From: Betaproteobacteria bacterium
GTDB lineage: Bacteria > Bdellovibrionota_B > Oligoflexia > Silvanigrellales > Silvanigrellaceae
Reading direction: 5' to 3'
Length of the DNA stretch: 64,000 nt
Assembly (NCBI GenBank): GCA_016868315.1
Contig: VGHE01000002.1
Location: forward strand, 62,001 to 126,000
The notes beneath the pieces are model-generated. The model was not told the origin of the DNA. It saw nothing but the letters and a program-made list of their open reading frames with translations, and searched no databases. Below, piece by piece: positions 9,040 to 18,487 of the stretch; position 1 is the stretch's first letter, and the number at the start of each line of letters is the position of its first letter. Position numbers and translations under genes: made by a program.

Positions 9040-9990
9040 ATGACTCGGCGAGTGCATTGGTCGATCCGATCAGCGCCGGGTGCGCAGCTCCATAATGTAT
9101 TCAGGCTTGCTGTTCTTCTCATGCTTTCCTTCAGCATCAACGCTTGGTCGGCCGAACTCGAGGTCATCAAACAGAAAAACTGCACAGTTCTGCTGAAGTC
9201 GTCTGACACTCTGAGTAAAGGACAGGTGCTTCGAGCACAGAGTTCCTCTGGCCGGTCTGTGACGTTGCGCATCATAAAAGCAGGCGGCAGTACAGCTCAG
9301 GCACGTATCACGCCTCGTGGAGGAAGTTGTACACAGATTTCGGGGCAAACATTGTCGGTCGGGTCGCGCTCCAGAGGCAAAAAGTTCAACCTCGGAGTGG
9401 TGGCCAACGTGGGGCAATTCACATTCCGGCAGCCGTTCCTGCCTTTCGACCCGGAGGTCGAACCCGGATCAGAGGAACAAAAGAAACAGGAAATTGTGGG
9501 ACTCAGTGGTCTAGCCTTCTCGGGTGGACTCGTTGCACGCTACTCATTCAACAAGTCCTTGGGACTCGAACTGGGTGCAACCTTCTTGAGCGCAAAAATT
9601 TCTGGGAAGAGCACTTTGGTGGGTGGCGATGAATATCTCGTCGAAGCTAATTTCTCAGAGGCGGTAATACATCCCGCACTCGTTTTCCCGCAATGCTTTA
9701 CATCACTGCTCTTCTGCAAAGCCGGTGGGATTGTTGGCTTCCCTGTCAAGGCAACAATTGCAACAAAAAGCACAAGCACAAGTGAATCAACCGCAGTTAA
9801 GTACAGACGCTTGGGCGGAGAAGCTGCAGTTGGAGTCAATTTGGGCAAAAACGTAACGCTTCAGGGTGGAGCCCAAATCTGTAACTCCTCGGGCAGCTAT
9901 GCATTTGCGAGCTTACCGGAGGAACAGAGGACTCAGAATTTTAAAGTTCTGACTGTGTACGTCTTTGGTGGAGTTGTTGCAGTTTTCTGA
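9040..9990 (+). CDS. Predicted outer-membrane beta-barrel protein
   Basis: From ATG 9040 (no strong ribosome site, so the start is uncertain) the product has a long n-region and a hydrophobic signal ending at SINAWSA, leaving a mature protein of about 280 residues. The first part contains a small Thr/Ser-rich domain (LSKGQVLRAQSSSG) that may be a FlgA/SH3-like beta fold. The rest alternates hydrophobic and polar residues with Gly-Gly turns (SGGLVARYSF, LGLELGATFL) and ends in a hydrophobic strand with terminal Phe, as expected of a BAM-inserted barrel. It lies 12 bases before the 809-residue lipoprotein gene, so the two are probably co-transcribed. Confidence 0.7.
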   Translation: MTRRVHWSIRSAPGAQLHNVFRLAVLLMLSFSINAWSAELEVIKQKNCTVLLKSSDTLSKGQVLRAQSSSGRSVTLRIIKAGGSTAQARITPRGGSCTQISGQTLSVGSRSRGKKFNLGVVANVGQFTFRQPFLPFDPEVEPGSEEQKKQEIVGLSGLAFSGGLVARYSFNKSLGLELGATFLSAKISGKSTLVGGDEYLVEANFSEAVIHPALVFPQCFTSLLFCKAGGIVGFPVKATIATKSTSTSESTAVKYRRLGGEAAVGVNLGKNVTLQGGAQICNSSGSYAFASLPEEQRTQNFKVLTVYVFGGVVAVF

Positions 9991-10002
9991 GGAGCTGAAT
10001 TT

Positions 10003-12432
10003 ATGCTCGTCGCAGATACACACCACAACCACCGAGGTAGCTCAGGCACGTGTTTTTTATTCCCACTGTTTGGGCTTGCGAGCATTTTTCTGCTGTCCTG
10101 CAAATCGAATTCGACCACCGAGCGTGATGCTTTGGTTGCTGAAGCAAACGGCGAGAGCCGCGATTATTTTCGCAGTGTGCTGCTCGCCTCAATTAATCCA
10201 GCTCAATCTGGCGGAGTTGAACTGAGCAGACTGCTAAATGATGGGTTGCTTGCAGCGGCTCCGCCCCTGACTCAGTTCTCAACGAGCAAGAGTGTTTTCT
10301 CATCGCTGTCGTTGTCTTCGCAGCATGGAGTGGGTTCACGCACACTTGCAGGAGGCGAAACACTCCGCGCCGAAACTTTCTCTCTGCGCGGAAATCTCAA
10401 CCCAGGCATGTTCAAGCACCAAGGGCGCGCGCTTCCATTTCATTTGAGCTTGAGTGCAAATGCAGAAATCAAAGTTTTCCGAAAATTTGCGGATGCCGCT
10501 GAGGCAGCAAAGTATCCTCCCTATTCCTTTGTTGATTTGCCTTTGACAATTGAAAATGCCAAATCCATGCGTCCGGGTGATTTGGTCGTCCTCCCTCTCG
10601 ATGCTCAGGTTCTTGGTTCCGTTGATGGAAACTACATGCGTTCGGTGTTTCGATCGGGAGTTGTTCTTGATAAACTTATGGGTAAGAGTTTTGTTGGACA
10701 TCTCCAGTCCGGTTTACGTGCCAATTTCGTTGTTTCAGGCCGCTTCGAAATGCACATTCTAAAGTCAGACAACAATCTTGTGCGGATTCGCTTGTTTCAA
10801 CGCTCGGAAAATTCAATCTCCGCTGGTGCCAGCGCGAGTTCGGCTGCAGCCTTCAAGTATACGCTGATTCCTTTTGCCAAACTGCACCAGGTTGCCGAGA
10901 TAAAGAGGATTAAGAGGGTAAATTTCTACGGAGATGGAAATCTCGCACTTCCCGATCCGCTCAAACAGCTTTCGGGTAAAAACGTTCTTGCACCTGGACT
11001 TGTTCCTGGTTCAGACGACGCTAAACTCGACGCACAACTTCAACAACGCAATGATGGTTTGATTGATCTTGCCAATGCAGTTTCCCTGAGTGCAGAAGAT
11101 ATACAGCGTGCTACCGTCGACAAAATCAACTCAATCACTGACACCCTGAATAAAAAAATCATTCAGAAGGTCAATCAGCCGATCGCGGAGGTTAAAAAGT
11201 ATTCTGACCAAGAGCTTCGTTTCGATGCTCAAGTGAGCTGGAGTGAGAGTCGAAAAAATCGCCAGCAGTTTTTCGCTGATTATCAGTTTGATTTGCGCAA
11301 CATGGCTGCTCAGCAGGCCTATCTACATGCTGTCTCCGGTGCAAGCACGTTCATGACGACGCTCAAAGATCCGAGCCGTGTTTTTGCGCCAGGTCAGTCG
11401 ATTCACAATTTCATTCTTGCCGAACGTATGGCTCGTGAATTTGCACTGCAAAACAATGCCCCTGTGGTTCGAATTGTGTCTGCGAGTGCGCGGAGTGATG
11501 CAAGCGACAGCGGATTTCAAATTCGAGTTGGACAGAGTGCGAACTTTTCTCTCTCCGAGAGTTGGCAGCGGGAGGAGTACCGAATCGCAGACCAGTTCAA
11601 CTCCGATTCATCGGCGGCCACTGCGATGACGCGCTGGGTTTTCAACCAGGGCTATAAGCTCGGAGTTGTCGCCGAGCGTCAGACACGAAGTGGTGGATAC
11701 ATAACAGATGTCTCAAGCGAGCGAGGCGAACAGCCTCTGTTCTGGTTCAGCCGCGAAGTCGAAGCACGTTCAGCGAGCGGGGGGCATCTGGCTCGCTTTC
11801 TCGCTCAAGCTTACAACACGCTCGGCTCTGTGGCCGCGGATGTGAAACTTGCAGATTCTTACAGGGGTGAGGTGAGCGGTGAATTTCGAGGGCGGATTGT
11901 TCTGGGGCTGGCGCCTAAAGCTTTAGCACGTTTGTTTGACCCTCAGATTCTCAAGCCGGAAATTGTATGGCGGGCTGTTGCGCAGGTGTCCAAGAGCTTT
12001 GACAACACCTTTGGGCTGCCCTTTTTGATGTTTCCGATGGGCTTGCCATCGGGTCTGAACGGTACGGCGAGCGTCGAGAGTTGCGAGACGGTCATCCGGC
12101 AGTGGGGGAGTTTTTATTGCCACCACTTCGCCGATCGGGTGCTTCCTGCATTAGCGAAGGCACAGGCGAGCACCAACATAAGGGAAAAACTTGAATTTAT
12201 TGAGGGATTCCTGGGGCAGGGTTTCGCTGCAAGCAAGATTGGTGCGGAGCTGTTCACAAGAGTGGCACTTCAATCTCTCATAGAGGCCAACGGCCGTCTC
12301 GGAGCCGATGAACTGGCACTTTTAGTTGAAGCGCGCCAAAAAAATTCGACCTCTCCTGAGTTTAACCCGACCGTAAAGTATGGAAATTCTGGACTGATCG
12401 AGACACTGGAAAGTGTACTGCCCGCCTGGTGA
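10003..12432 (+). CDS. Large hypothetical lipoprotein (809 residues)
   Basis: The ATG at 10003 follows TGAGGAG and opens a signal peptide that ends in a lipobox (LLSC, Cys at about residue 33). The mature protein of about 775 residues has no recognisable catalytic motif. It is rich in Ser and Ala, with a possible helical stretch around residues 340-420 (AEDIQRATVDKINS, TLNKKIIQKV). Two cysteines (SCET, FYCHH) near residue 690 may pair. It follows the barrel gene by 12 bases, so a barrel-lipoprotein partnership at the outer membrane is a reasonable inference. I do not recognise the family. Confidence 0.72.
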   Translation: MLVADTHHNHRGSSGTCFLFPLFGLASIFLLSCKSNSTTERDALVAEANGESRDYFRSVLLASINPAQSGGVELSRLLNDGLLAAAPPLTQFSTSKSVFSSLSLSSQHGVGSRTLAGGETLRAETFSLRGNLNPGMFKHQGRALPFHLSLSANAEIKVFRKFADAAEAAKYPPYSFVDLPLTIENAKSMRPGDLVVLPLDAQVLGSVDGNYMRSVFRSGVVLDKLMGKSFVGHLQSGLRANFVVSGRFEMHILKSDNNLVRIRLFQRSENSISAGASASSAAAFKYTLIPFAKLHQVAEIKRIKRVNFYGDGNLALPDPLKQLSGKNVLAPGLVPGSDDAKLDAQLQQRNDGLIDLANAVSLSAEDIQRATVDKINSITDTLNKKIIQKVNQPIAEVKKYSDQELRFDAQVSWSESRKNRQQFFADYQFDLRNMAAQQAYLHAVSGASTFMTTLKDPSRVFAPGQSIHNFILAERMAREFALQNNAPVVRIVSASARSDASDSGFQIRVGQSANFSLSESWQREEYRIADQFNSDSSAATAMTRWVFNQGYKLGVVAERQTRSGGYITDVSSERGEQPLFWFSREVEARSASGGHLARFLAQAYNTLGSVAADVKLADSYRGEVSGEFRGRIVLGLAPKALARLFDPQILKPEIVWRAVAQVSKSFDNTFGLPFLMFPMGLPSGLNGTASVESCETVIRQWGSFYCHHFADRVLPALAKAQASTNIREKLEFIEGFLGQGFAASKIGAELFTRVALQSLIEANGRLGADELALLVEARQKNSTSPEFNPTVKYGNSGLIETLESVLPAW

Positions 12433-12557
12433 AAATTTTCGAAGAAATGGGTTGGAATCTGATTTCCCCCATGCTACTTTCCGCCTCGCTCTTGGGTTGA
12501 GGCACATTTTGATTGCGTGTCTTCTTCCAAGGCTGAGGTATGTTCTAAGGAGAAGTC

Positions 12558-12887
12558 ATGGGTAAGAAGTTGTACGTTGGTAATATCCCTTATACTGCTA
12601 CTGAAGAAGCGCTGGCACAAGCGTTCTCTGAGTGCGGTCAGGTGGAGTCGGTTCGTATCGTAACCGACCGCGAAACAGGCCGGAGCAAGGGATTTGCTTT
12701 CGTTGAGATGGGTTCAGATGACCAAGCGCAAGAAGCTATTTCCAAGTGGAATGGCGCTCAATGGGGTGGTCGTTCCATGACTGTGAACGAAGCTCGTCCG
12801 CAGCCAGAGCGCGGCGAACGTCCTCGCCGTGAATTCGGCGGCGGTGATCGCGGTCCTCGCGGTTACGGTCCAAGCCCACGCCGTTAA
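12558..12887 (+). CDS. RRM-domain RNA-binding protein
   Basis: A 109-residue single RNA-recognition-motif protein. RNP2 is LYVGNI (residues 5-10) and RNP1 is KGFAFVEM (about 45-52), the aromatic strands that stack on RNA bases. After the roughly 80-residue domain comes an Arg/Gly-rich tail (RGERPRREFGGGDRGPRG). This is the standard layout of small bacterial glycine-rich RNA-binding proteins, often cold-responsive. A strong AAGGAG lies just upstream of the ATG and a textbook terminator follows the stop. It is a monocistronic gene. RNA targets are not apparent. Confidence 0.93.
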   Translation: MGKKLYVGNIPYTATEEALAQAFSECGQVESVRIVTDRETGRSKGFAFVEMGSDDQAQEAISKWNGAQWGGRSMTVNEARPQPERGERPRREFGGGDRGPRGYGPSPRR

Positions 12888-12905
12888 TCGGTGACGGGGT
12901 AAACA

Positions 12906-12934
12906 GGGAAGGCTTTCGAGCCTTCCCTTTTTTT
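12906..12934 (+). terminator. Rho-independent terminator of the RRM gene
   Basis: A perfect nine-pair stem GGGAAGGCT/AGCCTTCCC closes on a TTCG tetraloop and is followed by seven T residues. It starts 18 bases after the RRM stop codon. This is the best terminator in the window. Confidence 0.95.
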
Positions 12935-12978
12935 CTTGCGGCCAACCGGTGTTGCGCTCCGCTCCACCGAATCCTTTG

Positions 12979-14100
12979 TCAGTCGACACACGTACCGCTG
13001 AGTGGGGTTTTCTCACCGTCGCCAAAGGCGATTTCAGGGATTTCGGCACTCTTGTCGGAGAAGTCGATTGTGAAGGTCTCTGACTGAGAGCCAGAACCTG
13101 TCGCAGGTGTCGTTTTGCCTCGGAGCACTCCACTTTTCGGGTAACATTCCCCATTCGCAAACGAGATATTCTCGAAACTTATCTCCACTTGGCTTCCATC
13201 GCTCTGAGTGGTTAGAGTTGTGCCGCTCTGTATAGTTTTGCTCTTAGCGGTACTTCCCTCGTCGTCTGTGTATTCGACAACAATTTTAATCGGCTGACCT
13301 GGAACGGTGATCGACTTCGCCAGCTCTGTTGAATCGCCTTCGCTCGTCGAGACTCTGCTCTTCTTCTCAAGGCTCCATTCGACCGTGCGTTCGACACGCA
13401 CTGAGCCCGCCTCAATCACCACCCGTTCGAATTTTTTTGTTCGTTTGCCTGAAGAGCTGAATTCAGCAAATTTATAATTCTTGGCTTTGATCTCCCCCGT
13501 TCGAGTGACAGTGCGCCTGGACGTCCCTTCACGTGTCTCCGTGGTGCCTTCAAGAAGGCGCGGACGGAAGCGAACACCGCGATCCTGACTGCAAGAAAGC
13601 GCACCGAGTGGTGAATCAATGATGAAGCTTTGTTCTCGCTCTATAACCTTAGTGACATTCGAGCCCGATTTGCGGAACTGCTTTGAAGTTTCGATTTTAC
13701 GCACCACGCGACCACTGACTCGGGATTGATCGCCTGAACAAGAAAAAGATGAATTTAGCTGCAGTGGTAAATTGGATTGCAATAATTGTGGGGCATTTTC
13801 TGCTGAAATATCTGCAAAATCGTCGAAGGAAGTGAGGTGTAAATTGTGTTTTACGTAACTTCCCGCGGTCGGGTTGGGCGGGATCGCCCCGCTGTCGATC
13901 ACAGATTCAGCAAGCTCCTGTAATTCTGCTTCGGTTGTGTCCTGAGCTATCAAGCGTGGCGTTTTTGGGCGATTGATGATTGGATTTCCTGTCTCTGTGC
14001 CACAACCACCGATGAGAACGAAAACGAGGGCGCTCAGGCACAGCAAACCAGCTCTGGTATTTGCAATTCGCAGTATAAGTTTTCTCGATGAAGTGCTCAT
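12979..14100 (-). CDS. GCGTETGNP-motif lipoprotein, unknown function
   Basis: A 373-residue lipoprotein. The signal peptide leads into LIGGCGTETGNP, where the Cys is the lipidation site and TETGNP is the short signature seen at the mature N-terminus of many surface lipoproteins in Myxococcota, Fibrobacter and Bdellovibrionota-like bacteria. The mature region is Ser/Thr/Lys-rich and looks beta-structured, with scattered cysteines (SCSGD, LSCSQD, GECYPK, SGTCVD) that may form disulfides. It starts three bases after the stop of the TIGR02147-type gene, so they form one operon and may be functionally paired. No enzymatic role can be assigned. Confidence 0.8.
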   Translation of the reverse strand: MSTSSRKLILRIANTRAGLLCLSALVFVLIGGCGTETGNPIINRPKTPRLIAQDTTEAELQELAESVIDSGAIPPNPTAGSYVKHNLHLTSFDDFADISAENAPQLLQSNLPLQLNSSFSCSGDQSRVSGRVVRKIETSKQFRKSGSNVTKVIEREQSFIIDSPLGALSCSQDRGVRFRPRLLEGTTETREGTSRRTVTRTGEIKAKNYKFAEFSSSGKRTKKFERVVIEAGSVRVERTVEWSLEKKSRVSTSEGDSTELAKSITVPGQPIKIVVEYTDDEGSTAKSKTIQSGTTLTTQSDGSQVEISFENISFANGECYPKSGVLRGKTTPATGSGSQSETFTIDFSDKSAEIPEIAFGDGEKTPLSGTCVD

Positions 14101-14103
14101 GCA

Positions 14104-14976
14104 TCAATCCTTGATCGACTTGGTAAATGGAAAAAATTGTATGTTGAGCTGGTAAACCTGGTCTGGGTCGCCGGATTGCTCGGCAATTTCCATGATTTTC
14201 TTTCGAAAAATGGAAATCTCATCGGCTATTCTGTCGAAGACATCTTTCGAAATGGAGACTGTTACGGAGCTGACGTTGCGCTCGGTGTGATCAAAGTTCA
14301 TCACCGATTCTCGCCCAATTTCAATAGTACGTTGATGATAACGGACAACTGCATGACTCGCGATTTCATCGCCGGTGCTAATGTATTGCTGTGTTAACAC
14401 AAAGTTCTGCGTGGCTTCGTTTTTCTGTATGAGATTCAACTCTTCGAGCAGTGCAAGACTTTTGCGTGCCTGTTCGGGTAGCACACGCGGCTCGATATGC
14501 TTCACTATCCAATGTGGATCAGGATTAAATCCGGGCATGCCCACAAGTTCGCGAATGACGGGATGGAACCACTCACTGTAATATTCCAGTTGGCTTTGCT
14601 CGAGGGTTGATGAAAGGCTTTTGGACTTAAGATCCATGAGCCTTGCAAAAAGAAATTCTCTGTCGCTGGTTAGGCGTGCATTTTGGTATCTAACAAGCGT
14701 CTCAAGGTACATGCGTTCGGTGCTTTTAATGTGCAATGCATCAATGATACGTTCGGCTCCTTTGATGCTGAGGCGTCGCTTGCCACGGATCATGAGATGC
14801 ACAACATTGGTTTTCGAGAAACCCAGATCATCTGCAAAAATAATGTACGAATAGCCCTTACAGCGCTGCTTGACCCATTGAAAAACATCTTCAAGAAAAG
14901 CCGAGTAGTCGAGGTACTGACTCGGCTTGATGTGCTGGGAAACTTCCTTAAATGTGCTTTTGTGGTCGTTTTTCAT
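14104..14976 (-). CDS. TIGR02147 family protein (putative regulator)
   Basis: A 290-residue protein with the hallmarks of TIGR02147. The N-terminal motif SQYLDYSAFLEDVFQWVKQR is followed by a short helix-turn-helix-like stretch (FADDLGFSKTNVVHLMIRGKR), then a helical region, the YYSEWFHPVIRELVGMP block and a C-terminal domain ending in YQLNIQFFPF. The family is uncharacterised but looks like a transcriptional regulator with a ligand or partner domain. It heads an operon with the GCGTETGNP lipoprotein and is divergent from asnB across a 223-base AT-rich gap. Control of the adjacent lipoprotein is a natural inference and is unproven. Confidence 0.85.
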   Translation of the reverse strand: MKNDHKSTFKEVSQHIKPSQYLDYSAFLEDVFQWVKQRCKGYSYIIFADDLGFSKTNVVHLMIRGKRRLSIKGAERIIDALHIKSTERMYLETLVRYQNARLTSDREFLFARLMDLKSKSLSSTLEQSQLEYYSEWFHPVIRELVGMPGFNPDPHWIVKHIEPRVLPEQARKSLALLEELNLIQKNEATQNFVLTQQYISTGDEIASHAVVRYHQRTIEIGRESVMNFDHTERNVSSVTVSISKDVFDRIADEISIFRKKIMEIAEQSGDPDQVYQLNIQFFPFTKSIKD

Positions 14977-15199
14977 CGTGTGTGTCCGTTGTTCGAATTC
15001 CGACTCTTGAGAATCATTTCGGATAAAAATTAAGCAAACTTAAGTCTGTGAAAAAAGTAATTCGTTTAGATAGCTTATATTTTTAATGGTGCGTCGGTTC
15101 GTAAGGATTTTGCAAATGTCAGAAGGCTGCCGCTGTGCGGCTCCGGAGGCCTCGGTTAATCTGAAGCTTCATCGCGAAAACAAATGAGAGGGCTGTTTC

Positions 15200-16873
15200 A
15201 TGTGCGGGATTCTTGCTTTGCTTGATATAACCCAGGATTCACAGCGCCTACGGCGCGAAGCTCTCGCACTGGTAAAAAAGCTGCGCCACCGCGGTCCAGA
15301 TTGGAGCGGAGTCTATTCCGACGAACGCGCTATTCTGTGTCATGAGCGTCTGGCGATTGTTGATGTGATGAGCGGTGCACAACCACTGGTGAATGATAAG
15401 ACAGGTGATGTGCTTGCAGTCAATGGCGAGATTTATAACCATATCGAATTGGCGCAACAGCATTTGTCGGAAAAGCATGAGTTCCAGACCAAGTCTGACT
15501 GCGAGGTTTTGCTTTATCTTTATGAAGAACATGGATCTGATTTCTTGAATCTCATTAATGGAATCTTCGCATTCGTTCTGTACGATAAAAACAAAAACAC
15601 ATATCTGATTGCGCGCGATCACATTGGTATTGTGCCGCTCTACATGGGCTGGGATGAGCAGGGCACGCTTTATGTTTCTTCGGAAATGAAAGCGATTGTG
15701 GACGTTTGTAAAGTTATCGAGGAGTTTCCTCCCGGGCACTACTACACGGGCACTGAGAAGAAGTTTGTTAGGTACTATAAACCTGCATGGGACAGAACTG
15801 ATGTTCTCCCGTCTCAGCCTGCTTCAAATGAAATCCTCTCGGCAGCTTTTGAATCTGCAGTCCGGCGCCAGTTGATGTGTGATGTTCCCTATGGTGTTTT
15901 GATTTCGGGTGGAGTGGATTCCTCTGTTGTCTCGGCACTTGCGGCAAAAATGAGTCCGCGGCGCGTTGAAAGTGCGGGTGCTGAACCCGCATGGTGGCCA
16001 CAGCTGCACTCGTTTTCTGTTGGGCTAAAAGATTCTCCTGACCTCAAAATGGCGCGCAAAGTTGCGACTCACATTGGTTCGACTCACCATGAGATCAATT
16101 TCACTGTGCAAGAAGGAATCGATGCGATCAGTGATGTTATCTATCATCTCGAAACGTTCGACGTCACGACGATTCGTGCCGCGACACCAATGTATCTTAT
16201 GGCTCGCAAAATTAGAGCCATGGGAATAAAGATGATTCTTTCGGGCGAGGGGGCTGACGAAATCTTTGGTGGGTATCTTTATTTTCACAAGGCACCTAAC
16301 GCCCAAGAGTTCCACGAAGAGTTGTTGCGTAAACTTTCGATGCTGCACAAGTACGACTGCCTCAGGGCAAACAAAGCGATGGCAGCTTGGGGTATTGAGG
16401 CGCGTGTTCCGTTTCTCGACAAAGAGTTTCTTGATACTGCAATGAGCATTGCTCCGCAGGATAAAATGTGTGGCAATGGAAAGATTGAAAAGTTTATCCT
16501 GAGAGACGCGTTTAAATGCCTGATTCCCGATGAGATTCTGTGGCGGCAAAAGGAGCAATTCTCGGACGGTGTTGGTTACACCTGGATTGACTCACTCAAG
16601 GCTCATGCAGAAAAGGAAGTCAGCGATACTCTGTTTAAAAATGCACAGATGCGCTTTCCAGAAAAGACACCTCTGACAAAAGAAGGGTATTTATACCGTT
16701 GTATTTTTGAAACTCACTTCCGGAATCCCGCTTCGGTGAGATTGATTCCCGATGGTCCAAGTGTGGCTTGCAGCACACCCACCGCTATCAAGTGGGATAA
16801 GGCCTTTGCACAGATGGCTGATCCATCGGGTCGCGCAGTGAGGGACGTGCATCAGGCCGCAGCGCAGCCTTAA
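15200..16873 (+). CDS. asnB: Asparagine synthetase B (glutamine-hydrolysing)
   Basis: A 557-residue enzyme almost the same length as E. coli AsnB. Met-Cys-Gly-Ile at the start exposes Cys2, the glutaminase nucleophile after Met removal. The class II amidotransferase domain includes LRHRGPDWSG and NGEIYNH. The synthetase half carries the pyrophosphatase loop SGGVDSS near residue 236 and SGEGADEIFGGY. It uses ATP and glutamine to amidate aspartate in the cytosol. A GAGGG ribosome site precedes the ATG. The gene stands alone between the divergent TIGR02147 operon and the protease-like lipoprotein. The match is unambiguous. Confidence 0.96.
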   Translation: MCGILALLDITQDSQRLRREALALVKKLRHRGPDWSGVYSDERAILCHERLAIVDVMSGAQPLVNDKTGDVLAVNGEIYNHIELAQQHLSEKHEFQTKSDCEVLLYLYEEHGSDFLNLINGIFAFVLYDKNKNTYLIARDHIGIVPLYMGWDEQGTLYVSSEMKAIVDVCKVIEEFPPGHYYTGTEKKFVRYYKPAWDRTDVLPSQPASNEILSAAFESAVRRQLMCDVPYGVLISGGVDSSVVSALAAKMSPRRVESAGAEPAWWPQLHSFSVGLKDSPDLKMARKVATHIGSTHHEINFTVQEGIDAISDVIYHLETFDVTTIRAATPMYLMARKIRAMGIKMILSGEGADEIFGGYLYFHKAPNAQEFHEELLRKLSMLHKYDCLRANKAMAAWGIEARVPFLDKEFLDTAMSIAPQDKMCGNGKIEKFILRDAFKCLIPDEILWRQKEQFSDGVGYTWIDSLKAHAEKEVSDTLFKNAQMRFPEKTPLTKEGYLYRCIFETHFRNPASVRLIPDGPSVACSTPTAIKWDKAFAQMADPSGRAVRDVHQAAAQP

Positions 16874-16966
16874 GTGTTCCAGTTATTAACGTTCTAAGAT
16901 TCATGGGAGTTTTTGCTCAGGTGGTTTTGGCTTTAGTCCGGACGGGTTTGGAACGATATATGAAAG

Positions 16967-18436
16967 GTGAAGCGGTACTGTCTGACATACCTGCCCCTTT
17001 TATTGCTTGGCTGCGGTGCCTCGAGCCAAAATTCAACAAGATGCTCGAAGGTAACTTCCATAGCTGTTTCTGGAAGCTCGGTTGAGAAGTCTTTACGCGA
17101 TGGAACGCTGCAGGCGGGCTGGGGCGGTGTACTTGATTTACTCGAAGAGGAGACAGCTCCCGGGAAGGCGAAACGGCATCGCTGCACGGTACACATGGAT
17201 TTTATTCCTGAAGAGGCAGGGACACCTGCCGACCCGAACCGTATTGCTTTCTGGACGGCTGAACATTGTTTGAAGTTCGACAAGGCACGCAGTGCAGAGC
17301 TGAATATTTTCGATCCGAGCAAAAAGGCATATGTGCGATTCCCTGTGCGGCTCGACGAGCTTGATCGGTTCATGGATGGCAAGAAGCTCTTCGAGCAACA
17401 TGTCGGCGCGCGTCTCGCGGACTTCATGGCTGCAGCAGCAAGGCCATATCGTGGTTTGATTGAGCGTGGTATTCCCTCGTGCAAATCCGATTCGCAGCAG
17501 TTTTTGAATCAGAATCCGAGTTCAGCTGTGGTTTGCAGCTCGGTGCTTGATCTCGCGCGACTCGAGGGGCGTGTTCATGAGTCGGCTACAGGTCGTGCAG
17601 ATGTGCTTGAGCTTCTCGGACGCTTGAATGCAGCGAGTCGTTTGCAGGAGAGCCAGCAGCTCGAGAGCATCATGCGGTTTGCGGCTGTTATTCCGGCACA
17701 GCAGATGTCTGATATCCAGTTTTGGCTTGGCAATTGGCGCAAAAAGGTTTCCAAGATAACTCAGTGGCGCAGTTTTGAAGGGTTTGCACCCCTGATCGAG
17801 GAAGTGCGCACGAACTGCACTGCCGCATCAAGCGTGGGGCTTTGTCATCCTGATTTGAAGGCATTTTTCTCAACTGCTCTGACGGAATACAACGATGCGA
17901 GCGCGACGGGCAGCTATCCGGATTTTCTCAAGGCTGAAGTCAATGCTCCGATGGCTGGAACAAAGCGCAATCTTCCGTGGCTACTGCATTCGCAGAAAGA
18001 TGTTCAAAAGCTTTTACCCATGACAGGAGCTGCGCTGTTGGGTACGAATTTTGCACGACCCTCGGCAAAAGGTCGTGCAACTCAGAGTGCCAGTGACACG
18101 CTGGGTACAAAGGGACCGCTGTTCTATGCGGCTGTACCGATCTCATCGCTGCGCACCATAGAGGAAGAGCAGCTGCGGTCGAATATGATTTTTAACGATA
18201 AAACCATTTTATACACCTACGACCGTGCACTCCAGCAGGGAGAATCTTTTTTGATGCAACCTGGTGATTCCGGATCCGTTGTTGCGTTGGGCAATATGCC
18301 GATTGGTGTTGTCAGCACGGTGAACAGCATCGAAACCTCAGGGGGTGCTGCACTCCTCCCGCTTCCCGAAACTTTTGAAGAGGAAGGAGAGCAGCCTATC
18401 AAGTCCACCCGGGGAAATACTCTCAGCTGCAAATGA
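16967..18436 (+). CDS. Trypsin-like serine peptidase lipoprotein with large insertion
   Basis: A 489-residue protein from a GTG start with a weak ribosome site. The signal peptide ends in LLLLGC, a clear lipobox with Cys16. FWTAEHC (His100-Cys101) matches the TAxHC active-site motif of chymotrypsin-fold peptidases, and Cys73 is placed to form the usual neighbouring disulfide. QPGDSGSVV (Ser435) followed by PIGVVS matches the nucleophile region. About 330 residues separate His and Ser, far more than the roughly 140 of typical S1 enzymes; the insertion is Ala/Leu-rich and probably helical. The catalytic Asp cannot be assigned by eye. I infer a periplasmic or surface peptidase, or an inactive relative. 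Confidence 0.72.
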   Translation: MKRYCLTYLPLLLLGCGASSQNSTRCSKVTSIAVSGSSVEKSLRDGTLQAGWGGVLDLLEEETAPGKAKRHRCTVHMDFIPEEAGTPADPNRIAFWTAEHCLKFDKARSAELNIFDPSKKAYVRFPVRLDELDRFMDGKKLFEQHVGARLADFMAAAARPYRGLIERGIPSCKSDSQQFLNQNPSSAVVCSSVLDLARLEGRVHESATGRADVLELLGRLNAASRLQESQQLESIMRFAAVIPAQQMSDIQFWLGNWRKKVSKITQWRSFEGFAPLIEEVRTNCTAASSVGLCHPDLKAFFSTALTEYNDASATGSYPDFLKAEVNAPMAGTKRNLPWLLHSQKDVQKLLPMTGAALLGTNFARPSAKGRATQSASDTLGTKGPLFYAAVPISSLRTIEEEQLRSNMIFNDKTILYTYDRALQQGESFLMQPGDSGSVVALGNMPIGVVSTVNSIETSGGAALLPLPETFEEEGEQPIKSTRGNTLSCK

Positions 18437-18487
18437 CTCGAGAGTTCGTTCTGCAGCTTCAGATGCTCTGGAAATGTACTGAGCAGT

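Noticed and set aside
14977-15199. Promoter boxes in the asnB/TIGR02147 divergent gap
   Set aside because: The region is AT-rich with several weak TATA-like hexamers, and no pair of boxes has acceptable spacing and match.
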